From an uncultured Garciella sp. (GTDB lineage Bacteria; Bacillota; Clostridia; Eubacteriales; Garciellaceae): a stretch of 5,873 nt of DNA. Made by a program: the position numbers and the translations under genes. The notes beneath the pieces are model-generated. The model saw only the letters and a program-made list of their open reading frames with translations. It had not been told where the DNA came from and searched no databases. Numbering within the stretch: the first letter of the stretch is position 1; each line of letters begins with the position of its first letter. Of this stretch, positions 1 to 5,837 are shown one piece after another. The stretch covers positions 1 to 5,873 of the forward strand of contig USMD01000109.1 of NCBI GenBank assembly GCA_900555725.1, written 5' to 3'.

Positions 1-33
1 TCGTCGGCAGCGTCAGATGTGTATAAGAGACAG
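1..33 (+). other. Residual Nextera (Tn5) read-1 adapter, not genomic
   Basis: The first 33 bases match the Illumina Nextera read-1 transposase adapter: TCGTCGGCAGCGTC followed by the 19-bp mosaic end AGATGTGTATAAGAGACAG. This is a library artefact. Genomic sequence starts at 34. The minus-strand frame of hemZ happens to stay open through the adapter to the contig edge, so an uncorrected translation gains a false tail of about 11 residues after Tyr167. The same adapter is present in inverted orientation at the other end of the contig. Confidence 0.98.
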
Positions 34-535
34 GATATATAATATCTCTCTCCTGTCTTGCCACATTCATCAATAACTCTATTTTTTGATCTGATAGCAA
101 GTATTCAGATTTTAAAATATCAACTATATTTTTTTCTTTTTTTCCCTCATCCATTAATTTATGAACAATCTTGGAAGGTCTGATTCCTGTTAGTATCCCC
201 CAGGGCAGTGATTTAGAAAATTCTTTTTTCATTGAATTGTATAAAGTAGATTTTAATTTTCTTTTTTCCCATTTTTGCTTTTCTTTATCACTTTCAAAGA
301 ATGGAGCAGACAATTGAATTATTTCCTTTGAAATAATTTGATTATCCCTTTGAATCATAGTATAGAATTGATAATAATCCTTTTTTACTCCTAATCCATT
401 GATAATGATTATACTATTTTTATTTGTCTTATTTAAATCCTCTATAGTTTGTATATTTTCTTTAGGAAAGTATTGTCGAAGCATTTCTTTAATGTCATAT
501 TCATAAAGGTGTCCCTGTAGTCTTATATAAATCAT
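34..535 (-). CDS. hemZ: HemZ, coproporphyrinogen III dehydrogenase-like radical SAM protein, N-terminal fragment
   Basis: This gene is complete at its 5' end and cut by the contig edge; 167 codons are visible. The protein starts MIYIRLQGHLYEYDIKEML and carries the HemZ signature PWGILTGIRPSKI at residues 111-123, followed by the charged helical stretch ending at Tyr167. HemZ proteins are about 490-500 residues long, so roughly a third is seen. The radical SAM CxxxCxxC cluster site lies beyond the cut and cannot be checked. The family is related to oxygen-independent coproporphyrinogen III oxidases of haem synthesis; its exact reaction in Clostridia is less certain, and it may act like the haem chaperone HemW. 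The ATG at 535-533 has a GAGGT ribosome site 8 bases upstream. It is the last visible gene of the relA-dtd-MBL unit, 26 bp after the hydrolase gene. In related clostridia hisS usually follows. The family call is firm; the biochemical role is inferred from the family. Confidence 0.9.
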
Positions 536-543
536 AATTTTTT

Positions 544-548
544 ACCTC
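544..548 (-). promoter_or_regulatory. Ribosome binding site of hemZ
   Basis: GAGGT on the minus strand lies 8 bases before the ATG at 535-533. It supports this ATG as the true start of the truncated hemZ. The 26-bp gap after the preceding stop codon shows no terminator-like hairpin, only a 4-bp GCAT/ATGC inverted repeat, so co-translation from the upstream message is likely. Confidence 0.75.
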
Positions 549-561
549 GCATCTTTTATGC

Positions 562-1179
562 CTATACAAAAAAAGGATTGGTATTTCTCTCATGTTCAAT
601 AGTAGAATTTGGCCCATGACCAGGATATACCCTTATATCTCCAGGCAAAATAAATAACTTATTTTTAATAGAGGATAAAATGCTTTCCATACTTCCCTTT
701 GGGAAATCTGTTCTGCCAATGGAACCAGCAAATAAAGTATCTCCTGTAAAGACTTCATGATCTCCTAAAATTGAAATTCCTCCTGGAGTATGACCAGGTG
801 TGTGGATAATCTTTAACATAGTGTTTCCCATTGATAACGTATCTTCTTCTTTTAATTCTATATCACAAGAAATAGTAGTAGGTCGATGAAACATACTTGA
901 TAGATTTAATTCTGGATTTTCCAACATTTCCTTATCTAAAGAATGAATACAAATGGGGGCTTTGGTTTTTCCCTTTATCTCTTTGACTGCCCCTATATGG
1001 TCATGATGTCCATGAGTTAACAGAATATATTTTATTTTTAAATCTAATTTTTCAATTCTGTCAATTAAATCTACTGGATCCGCACCAGGATCGATAATAA
1101 TTCCTTCATTTGTTGTTTTGCAACTTATAATATAGCAATTTGCTTGTATAGGTCCCACTGGTATTTTCTCTATCCTCAT
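562..1179 (-). CDS. Metallo-beta-lactamase-fold hydrolase, glyoxalase II-like (YqgX-type)
   Basis: This is a complete 205-residue protein of the metallo-beta-lactamase superfamily. The metal-binding motif THGHHDH is at residues 55-61 (His56, His58, Asp60, His61). Further expected ligands are His130 in HTPGHTPG, Asp147 in TGDTLF and His188 in YPGHGP. The opening MRIEKIPVGPIQANCYII and the ending ERNTNPFFV are typical of the small cytoplasmic glyoxalase II-like group that includes B. subtilis YqgX. These enzymes use a dinuclear metal site to hydrolyse thioesters such as S-lactoyl-thiols. The natural substrate is not known here, and many Clostridia lack glutathione, so a classic GloB role should not be assumed. 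No signal peptide is seen. The ATG is preceded at 8 bases by AGGAGGG (1188-1194). It sits 20 bp after dtd, and this relA-dtd-hydrolase-hemZ order is common in Clostridia. Confidence 0.93.
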   Translation of the reverse strand: MRIEKIPVGPIQANCYIISCKTTNEGIIIDPGADPVDLIDRIEKLDLKIKYILLTHGHHDHIGAVKEIKGKTKAPICIHSLDKEMLENPELNLSSMFHRPTTISCDIELKEEDTLSMGNTMLKIIHTPGHTPGGISILGDHEVFTGDTLFAGSIGRTDFPKGSMESILSSIKNKLFILPGDIRVYPGHGPNSTIEHERNTNPFFV

Positions 1180-1199
1180 GGTAGATTCCCTCCTATTAT

Positions 1200-1649
1200 C
1201 TAAATTTGCTTCTCACTATCTATTAAAATTGTAACAGGTCCATCATTTTGTAGGTTTACTATCATATGAGATTGAAACCTACCAGTTTGGGTATCAAACC
1301 CCATCTTTCTTGTCTCTTCAATAAATCTTTCATATAATAAATTGGCCTGTTCTGGTTTTGCTGCCTTCATAAAATTAGGCCTTCTTCCTTTTTTGCAATC
1401 CCCATATAGAGTAAATTGCGAGATCACCAAAAGTTCTCCATTGATATCCTTTAATGACAAATTCATCTTTCCTTCTTGATCTTCAAAAATCCGAAGATGT
1501 ACAATTTTATCTACTAAATAGAGCAAATCTTTTTCGGCATCGTCATCTTTTATACCTAAAAAAACCAGAAGCCCTCTATTAATTTTCCCTATTTCTATAT
1601 TTTCAACCTGCACATTAGAAAAATTTACTTTTTGAACTACAGCCCTCAT
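1200..1649 (-). CDS. dtd: D-aminoacyl-tRNA deacylase
   Basis: The encoded protein is 149 residues, the usual size for bacterial DTD. It hydrolyses the ester bond between D-amino acids (and glycine on mischarged tRNAs) and tRNA, preventing D-residues from entering translation. Both family signatures are present: SQFTLYGD at 77-84 and NDGPVT at 135-140. The latter supplies the Gly-cisPro pair (Gly137-Pro138) that excludes L-aminoacyl groups across the dimer interface. The start is the ATG at 1649-1647, because MRAVVQKV is the canonical DTD N-terminus and GGAGG lies 6 bases upstream. An in-frame ATG 14 codons earlier would overlap the end of relA and adds residues foreign to the family. The gap to relA is 13 bp, so the two are almost certainly co-transcribed. 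The stop is TAG at 1202-1200. Confidence 0.96.
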   Translation of the reverse strand: MRAVVQKVNFSNVQVENIEIGKINRGLLVFLGIKDDDAEKDLLYLVDKIVHLRIFEDQEGKMNLSLKDINGELLVISQFTLYGDCKKGRRPNFMKAAKPEQANLLYERFIEETRKMGFDTQTGRFQSHMIVNLQNDGPVTILIDSEKQI

Positions 1650-1655
1650 ATCATT

Positions 1656-1660
1656 CCTCC
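1656..1660 (-). promoter_or_regulatory. Ribosome binding site that fixes the dtd start
   Basis: GGAGG, within GGGGAGGAA on the minus strand, lies 6 bases before the ATG at 1649-1647, inside the 13-bp relA-dtd gap. It decides in favour of the 149-residue product over the 163-residue extended reading frame, whose ATG lies within relA. Confidence 0.85.
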
Positions 1661-1662
1661 CC

Positions 1663-3810
1663 TTACAATCTATGGGCAGATAATACACCATTTATTTTTC
1701 TTATACTTTTTAATAGTTTATTGACTTCTTCTGTACTTTTTACTTCTATAGTGAGATTAATATATGTGATTTGATCCTTTGTACTTCTTACATTCATTGC
1801 AATAAGAGGAATCCTACTTTCTAAAAGAATTCCAGAAACTTTTGAAATCAAGCCCTGTTGATCTTTAGCTCTGATTTGTATTTCTGCTTGATAATTTACT
1901 TTAACATCATTTACCCATGATACACTAACAACCCTCTCAGGATCCTCTAAATTGGTTATATTAATACAATCCGCTCTATGAATAGACACTCCCCTACCTC
2001 TAGTAATATATCCTATAATTCTATCCCCTGGAACAGGATTACAACATTTTGAATAACGTACTGCCATATTATCAAAGCCTTGTATTCTAACTCCATTGGT
2101 CTCTTTCCTACTCTTTTTATTCCTTTTCTCTTGTTTTGTATCAATAATATCTTTTGTCTTTCCATAAAATTTATTATAATCCTCTTTTAACCGCATGATA
2201 ACCTGATGGACGGTTAATCCTCCATAGCCCACAGCTGAATATATATCATCTATGGTATTATAATTAAATCTTTTTAATATCTTTTCCAACCATTCAGTTC
2301 TAAAAAGTTCAGAATATTGATATCCTTGGCGTCTTACTTCCTTTTCTAACAATTCCTTTCCTTTTTGAATATTTTCTTCCCTTTTTTCCTTTCTAATCCA
2401 TTGCTTTATTTTATTTCTAGCTTGAGAACTCTTTACGATATTAAGCCAATCTCTACTAGGGCCGCTAGAATTAGCTGAGGTTAATATTTCAACAATATCC
2501 CCATTTTGCAATTGATAATCCAGTGGAACAATTTTATTATTTGCCTTTGCTCCTATACATTGATTTCCCACTGCACTGTGAATCATGTAAGCAAAGTCAA
2601 TAGGGGTAGCTCCCTTAGGTAAATTCAATACATCGCCCTTAGGAGTGAATACAAACACCTCATCTGTAAATAAATCGACTTTTAGGGTTTCCATAAATTC
2701 TGTAGAATCCTTTAAATCCCCTTGCATCTCCATAAATTGTCTTAACCAAGTGAGTTTGCGATCAAAGTCATCGGTAGATGTCTCTCCTGATTTGTACTTC
2801 CAGTGGGCAGCAATCCCATACTCAGAAGTTCTATGCATTTCCCATGTTCTTATTTGGATTTCAACCGGATCTCCTTTCGGGCCAATAACCGTAGTATGAA
2901 GAGATTGATACATATTAGCCTTAGGCATAGCAATATAATCTTTAAAGCGACCTGGAATAGGCTTCCATAGGGTATGGACCACCCCTAATACTGCATAACA
3001 ATCCTTTATACTATTGACAATAATTCTTACTGCTGTTAAATCATAAATCTGGTCAAAAGTCTTATTTTTATAGACCATTTTTCTATAAATACTATAGAAA
3101 TGTTTTGGCCTCCCTTGTATATCTGCATCTAGACCCAATTGGTCCAACTTTTCTTTTAAAGTATAGATTACATCTTGTATATATTCTTCTCTTTCTTTTC
3201 TTTTATGAGATACTTTTTTTACCAAATCATAATATCCTTCTGGATTTATATATCTCAAAGATAAATCTTCCAGTTCCCATTTTATCTTAGAAATTCCTAA
3301 ACGATGGGCTATAGGGGCAAATATCTCCAAAGTCTCCTGGGCCTTTGCTCTTTGCTTCTCTACCGGCATATGTTTCATAGTTCGCATATTATGGAGCCTA
3401 TCGGCTAATTTTATAAGAATTACTCTAATATCTTTGGCCATAGCAATTAGCATTTTTCTTAAGTTTTCGGCCTGTTGCTCTTCCTTTGAAGCAAAATCTA
3501 ACTTCCCTAATTTGGTAACCCCATCAACTAAAATAGCAACTTCTTCTCCAAACTTATTTTTAATATCCTCATAGGTATACGGGGTATCTTCAACAACATC
3601 ATGAAGAATCCCTGCCATAATAGTTTCAATATCTAATTGTAAGTCAGCTAAAATTAGAGCAACCGAAAGAGGATGCGTAATATAATCTTCGCCAGACAGC
3701 CTTTTTTGATCCTTATGGGCTTCTTTTGCAAAGTTATATGCATCATCTATTATAGACAAATCTGCATCTTTATAATATTTCTTTATTCTATTCTTTAATA
3801 TATCTATCAT
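1663..3810 (-). CDS. relA: Bifunctional (p)ppGpp synthetase/hydrolase Rel (RelA/SpoT family)
   Basis: This is a complete 715-residue long RSH protein, which makes (p)ppGpp from ATP and GTP/GDP during amino acid starvation and degrades it otherwise. Domains in order: an HD hydrolase (about 20-190) with His46, His70-Asp71 in HDVVEDT, the catalytic Glu74/Asp75 pair and Asp137 in LADRLHN; a synthetase (about 210-345) with YDLTAVRI (Asp257) and EIQIRT (Glu317); TGS (about 380-445); a helical domain (450-555); a zinc-finger/RIS domain with Cys589-Cys590, His611 and Cys615; and ACT (about 637-715). The synthetase carries RFKD at 288-291, the RxKD form of bifunctional Rel, rather than the acidic ExDD of monofunctional RelA. 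With an intact HD site, both activities are expected. Residues 560-570 are a lysine/arginine-rich linker. The ATG start fits the family, but its ribosome site is weak (AAGTGGGT at 3822-3815). It has its own promoters upstream and heads the relA-dtd-MBL-hemZ unit. Confidence 0.98.
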   Translation of the reverse strand: MIDILKNRIKKYYKDADLSIIDDAYNFAKEAHKDQKRLSGEDYITHPLSVALILADLQLDIETIMAGILHDVVEDTPYTYEDIKNKFGEEVAILVDGVTKLGKLDFASKEEQQAENLRKMLIAMAKDIRVILIKLADRLHNMRTMKHMPVEKQRAKAQETLEIFAPIAHRLGISKIKWELEDLSLRYINPEGYYDLVKKVSHKRKEREEYIQDVIYTLKEKLDQLGLDADIQGRPKHFYSIYRKMVYKNKTFDQIYDLTAVRIIVNSIKDCYAVLGVVHTLWKPIPGRFKDYIAMPKANMYQSLHTTVIGPKGDPVEIQIRTWEMHRTSEYGIAAHWKYKSGETSTDDFDRKLTWLRQFMEMQGDLKDSTEFMETLKVDLFTDEVFVFTPKGDVLNLPKGATPIDFAYMIHSAVGNQCIGAKANNKIVPLDYQLQNGDIVEILTSANSSGPSRDWLNIVKSSQARNKIKQWIRKEKREENIQKGKELLEKEVRRQGYQYSELFRTEWLEKILKRFNYNTIDDIYSAVGYGGLTVHQVIMRLKEDYNKFYGKTKDIIDTKQEKRNKKSRKETNGVRIQGFDNMAVRYSKCCNPVPGDRIIGYITRGRGVSIHRADCINITNLEDPERVVSVSWVNDVKVNYQAEIQIRAKDQQGLISKVSGILLESRIPLIAMNVRSTKDQITYINLTIEVKSTEEVNKLLKSIRKINGVLSAHRL

Positions 3811-3814
3811 AGTT

Positions 3815-3822
3815 ACCCACTT
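3815..3822 (-). promoter_or_regulatory. Weak ribosome binding site of relA
   Basis: The minus strand reads AAGTGGGT, four bases before the relA ATG. It matches the ideal AAGGAGGT at 6 of 8 positions and interrupts the GGAGG core. The complete gap before relA offers no better site. By contrast, dtd, the hydrolase and apt all have full GGAGG cores. Low translation of relA relative to its operon partners is a possible consequence. Confidence 0.5.
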
Positions 3823-3855
3823 TCTAAACTCTAAATCAAAGACTATATTTTTATC

Positions 3856-3884
3856 ATTATATATATAAAATAAAATATTGACAA
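3856..3884 (-). promoter_or_regulatory. Proximal sigma-A promoter of relA
   Basis: On the minus strand, TTGTCA (3884-3879; 5 of 6 to TTGACA) is followed after exactly 17 bases by TATAAT (3861-3856; perfect). Transcription would begin near 3849 and give a leader of about 39 bases before the relA ATG. The surroundings are very AT-rich, which raises chance matches, but the combination of sequence, spacing and position after the apt terminator makes this a good call. Confidence 0.75.
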
Positions 3885-3903
3885 GTCTTATTTAGTCGAG
3901 GAA

Positions 3904-3932
3904 ATTGTATAGTTGATTTTCTCAATTATCAA
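3904..3932 (-). promoter_or_regulatory. Distal sigma-A promoter candidate of relA
   Basis: On the minus strand, TTGATA (3932-3927; 5 of 6) is followed after exactly 17 bases by TACAAT (3909-3904; 5 of 6). Initiation would be near 3897, about 48 bases upstream of the proximal start. It would give a leader of roughly 87 bases. The -35 hexamer lies inside a 22-bp near-palindrome (3915-3936), which could be an operator. Confidence 0.5.
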
Positions 3933-3936
3933 AATC
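3915..3936. repeat. 22-bp near-palindrome over the distal relA -35 box
   Basis: GATTTT and AAAATC form perfect 6-bp arms around a symmetric AATT centre, so 16 of 22 positions are dyad-symmetric. It covers the -35 hexamer and part of the spacer of the distal promoter candidate. Size and placement would suit a dimeric repressor, but I do not recognise the motif, and AT-rich sequence makes such symmetry fairly likely by chance. Confidence 0.35.
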
Positions 3937-3945
3937 CCCTAAAAG

Positions 3946-3960
3946 ATGATTGAAAATCAT
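3946..3960. repeat. 15-bp palindrome upstream of the relA promoters
   Basis: ATGATT and AATCAT are perfect 6-bp arms around a 3-base centre (GAA). It lies about 14 bp upstream of the distal -35 hexamer and about 18 bp beyond the apt terminator U-tract. It could be a regulator site or a minor hairpin. It does not match a Fur or PerR box well. Confidence 0.3.
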
Positions 3961-3977
3961 ATTAGAATGTTTAAATT

Positions 3978-4003
3978 AAAAAGAAAGCCGGTTAGCACCA
4001 GCT
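3978..4003 (-). terminator. Rho-independent terminator of secD-secF-apt
   Basis: The minus-strand RNA forms a 7-bp stem, AGCUGGU paired with ACCGGCU around the loop GCUA (4003-3986, one G-U pair). It is followed at once by UUCUUUUU. The hairpin starts one base after the apt TAG stop. On the plus strand the G-U pair becomes a C-A mismatch and no U-tract follows, so the element works only in the direction of these genes. It closes the secD-secF-apt message and separates it from relA. Confidence 0.85.
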
Positions 4004-4004
4004 C

Positions 4005-4517
4005 CTAATAAGTAATTAAAGATTTCACATTATATTCCTTTAAAGTTTCTCTGCCTTTTAGCTCAGAAAGTTCTATTAAAAAAAAGATTCCTACAACTTC
4101 ACCGTGTAATTTTTCTACCAATTTTGCTGTTGTTAAAAGGGTCCCCCCTGTGGCAAGTAAATCATCTACTATTACTACTCTTTGTCCTGGCTGAATGGCA
4201 TCTCTGTGAATTTCCAATATATTTTTCCCATATTCTAGGGAATATTCTTTAGAAATCACTTCGCTAGGCAGTTTACCAGGCTTACGTACTGGTACAAATC
4301 CTACATTTAATGCGTAGGCCAATGCGGTACCAAAAATAAATCCCCTAGCCTCTGGCCCTACAACAATATCTGCCTGTAAATTTTCAGACCATTTTTTCAT
4401 TTGATTTATAGATTCTTTTAAGGCATCTTTATCCTGTAGTAAAGGTGTAATATCCTTAAAGCTAATTCCTTTTTCCGGAAAATCCTCAACCACCCTTATT
4501 TTCTCTTTTAAGTTCAA
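4005..4517 (-). CDS. apt: Adenine phosphoribosyltransferase
   Basis: This is a complete 170-residue cytoplasmic enzyme that converts adenine and PRPP to AMP and pyrophosphate in purine salvage. The PRPP-binding motif VVIVDDLLATGGT is at residues 114-126, with its two acidic residues Asp118-Asp119. The N-terminal FPEKGISFKDITPLL (13-27) and the VGPEARGFIFG segment (53-63) are characteristic of bacterial APT, and RKPGKLP (78-84) with the following loop contributes to the active site. Length matches the family. The start is TTG at 4517-4515: MNLKEKIR matches APT N-termini, AGGAGG lies 7 bases upstream, and no nearby in-frame ATG or GTG fits. It lies 55 bp after secF with no terminator seen between them, and a strong terminator follows the stop. 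In related Firmicutes apt usually lies next to relA, as here, often with recJ just before it; recJ is absent here. Confidence 0.97.
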   Translation of the reverse strand: MNLKEKIRVVEDFPEKGISFKDITPLLQDKDALKESINQMKKWSENLQADIVVGPEARGFIFGTALAYALNVGFVPVRKPGKLPSEVISKEYSLEYGKNILEIHRDAIQPGQRVVIVDDLLATGGTLLTTAKLVEKLHGEVVGIFFLIELSELKGRETLKEYNVKSLITY

Positions 4518-4524
4518 AATTACC

Positions 4525-4530
4525 CCTCCT
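4525..4530 (-). promoter_or_regulatory. Ribosome binding site supporting the TTG start of apt
   Basis: AGGAGG (within AGGAGGGG) on the minus strand lies 7 bases upstream of the TTG at 4517-4515. A near-perfect site at ideal distance, together with the conserved protein N-terminus, supports TTG initiation. Confidence 0.85.
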
Positions 4531-4572
4531 AATAAATATAAATATGCAATATTAAAAATCTCTAGTTTAAGA

Positions 4573-5448
4573 CTACGCTGGATTTTGTCTGCTTTGTTTT
4601 TTCATTTTAAATATATACCAAAGGGGACTAGCTATAAAAATAGAAGAATAAGTTCCGCTTGCAACTCCAACAATTAAAGGCAATGCAAAACTTCTTATAG
4701 CCTCTACTCCTAATATATATAAAGTTGTAATGGTAATAAGAGTCGTTAATGATGTATTAATGGAACGTGAAAGACTTTGAGAAACACTTGTATTTACTAA
4801 TGTTTTATAATCATCTTTTTTTATAACTCGTCTATTCTCTCTAATACGATCAAAAATTACAATAGTATCATTAATAGAATACCCTAGTACTGTTAGAATA
4901 GCAACAATAAAAGGTGAATTTACTTGAATTCCTGCAATGGCATAAAAGGAGATAAGAATTAAAAAATCATGCACTAAAGCAATAATAGCTGCAATTGCAA
5001 AGTCAAATTCAAAACGAAAAGTAATATAAATAAGCATAACCACTGTAGCTATAGCGGCAACTATAAACATTTGATTCTTTAGTTCAGATCCAATTACTGG
5101 ATCAACATTATCTATAGATAACAAATCTTTCTGCTCTAAATGATATTTTTTTTGAAATGCTGAAAAAATTTCTTCTCTTTCATCTTTGGAAAGGGAAAGT
5201 TGTGTCTGAATGATCGCTTGACTCCTATTTTGACCAGCATAGGTAATATCCGCCTTAGGATCAAATTGGTCTACAATTTCTCGTATTTCAGGTACTTCAA
5301 ATGTTTGATGTAAATCAATAGTAATAATAGTTCCTCCTGCAAAATCAATTCCTAAATTTAAGCCTCTTGTTATTAAAAAAATCATCCCGATAACAATAAT
5401 AATTCCAGGCATCAAAAACCATAATTTTCTATGTTCAATAATTTTCAT
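4573..5448 (-). CDS. secF: Protein translocase subunit SecF
   Basis: This is a complete 291-residue integral membrane protein of the RND superfamily. With SecD it forms the accessory complex that uses the proton gradient to help SecYEG release exported proteins. Six membrane segments can be read at about 10-27, 127-144, 148-172, 177-199, 233-248 and 252-278. An extracytoplasmic domain lies between the first two. Family motifs are GIDFAGG (33-39), VHDF (159-162) in segment 3, and LGYSINDTIVIFDRIREN (188-205) with the conserved NDT and FDRIRE. The C-terminus is short and basic (KMKKQSRQ), as expected inside the cell. The ATG start is preceded by a G-rich site (AGGGGG) that overlaps the secD stop codon. 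The gap to secD is 11 bp, indicating coupled translation. SecF and SecD are separate proteins here, unlike the fused SecDF of Bacillus. Confidence 0.97.
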   Translation of the reverse strand: MKIIEHRKLWFLMPGIIIVIGMIFLITRGLNLGIDFAGGTIITIDLHQTFEVPEIREIVDQFDPKADITYAGQNRSQAIIQTQLSLSKDEREEIFSAFQKKYHLEQKDLLSIDNVDPVIGSELKNQMFIVAAIATVVMLIYITFRFEFDFAIAAIIALVHDFLILISFYAIAGIQVNSPFIVAILTVLGYSINDTIVIFDRIRENRRVIKKDDYKTLVNTSVSQSLSRSINTSLTTLITITTLYILGVEAIRSFALPLIVGVASGTYSSIFIASPLWYIFKMKKQSRQNPA

Positions 5449-5459
5449 TTATTTACCCC

Positions 5460-5837
5460 CTATGCTCTATATAGTTTTGTATTGGTAAATAGATTTGTAT
5501 TTAAAATTAATCGGAGCAAATAACGAGTTACAAATATTGCTGTAATCATACTTACACCAATACCAATCATAAGGGTTACAGCGAAACCTCTAATAGAGCC
5601 TGTACCAAAGAAAAACAATATTATCCCTGCAATAATAGTTGTAATATTAGAATCTAAAATACTTGGTAAAGCCCTTGAAAACCCAGAATCCATGGCGGAT
5701 TTAAGGGTTTTTCCTAATCGTAATTCCTCCTTCATCCTTTCAAATATAAGAACATTGGCATCTACTGCCATTCCAATAGTAAGAATTAAACCAGCTATAC
5801 CGGGTAAAGTTAATGTAGTATTAATACTTACTAATAT
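5460..5837 (-). CDS. secD: Protein translocase subunit SecD, C-terminal fragment
   Basis: The last 125 codons of secD are present; the 5' end is cut by the contig edge. The fragment begins ILVSINTTLTLPGIAGLI and contains the conserved SecD segment GMAVDANVLIFERMKEEL (residues 22-39 of the fragment), which is the RND motif of membrane segment 4. It then covers the cytoplasmic loop and the last two membrane helices (about 66-78 and 84-108), ending KLYRA. Full SecD proteins in Clostridia are about 400-420 residues, so about 30% is seen. The true frame stays open to the adapter. An apparent start reading MYKRQ at 5852-5838 is encoded wholly by adapter sequence and is not a real N-terminus. secF follows after 11 bp, and the two products form one export-assisting membrane complex. 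Confidence 0.96.
   Translation of the reverse strand: MLVSINTTLTLPGIAGLILTIGMAVDANVLIFERMKEELRLGKTLKSAMDSGFSRALPSILDSNITTIIAGIILFFFGTGSIRGFAVTLMIGIGVSMITAIFVTRYLLRLILNTNLFTNTKLYRA

Noticed and set aside
536..561. Possible terminator between the hydrolase gene and hemZ
   Set aside because: Only a 4-bp GCAT/ATGC inverted repeat is present, without a U-tract after it, and the hemZ ribosome site follows at once.
568..574. Run of seven A bases near the end of the hydrolase gene, a possible frameshift site
   Set aside because: The frame reads through to a family-typical C-terminus (TNPFFV) and stop codon, so there is no sign of a shift.
2645..2899. 84-residue open frame on the plus strand
   Set aside because: It lies entirely opposite relA, whose protein is strongly conserved over this stretch (synthetase to TGS). 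It has no ribosome site or recognisable motif, so it is a shadow frame.
3105..3290. 61-residue open frame on the plus strand with hydrophobic residues
   Set aside because: It lies opposite the conserved relA segment between the HD and synthetase domains. The hydrophobic look comes from reading AT-rich coding sequence backwards.
3878..3883. Perfect TTGACA on the plus strand, suggesting a divergent promoter
   Set aside because: It comes from the near-symmetry of the minus-strand TTGTCA. No -10-like hexamer sits about 17 bases downstream on the plus strand, and there is no plus-strand gene to serve.
3811..4004. Riboswitch, T-box or small RNA in the apt-relA gap
   Set aside because: The expected leader is short and AT-rich. 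I saw no T-box sequence, no conserved riboswitch core and no second terminator before relA. The structure is explained by the apt terminator and the promoters.
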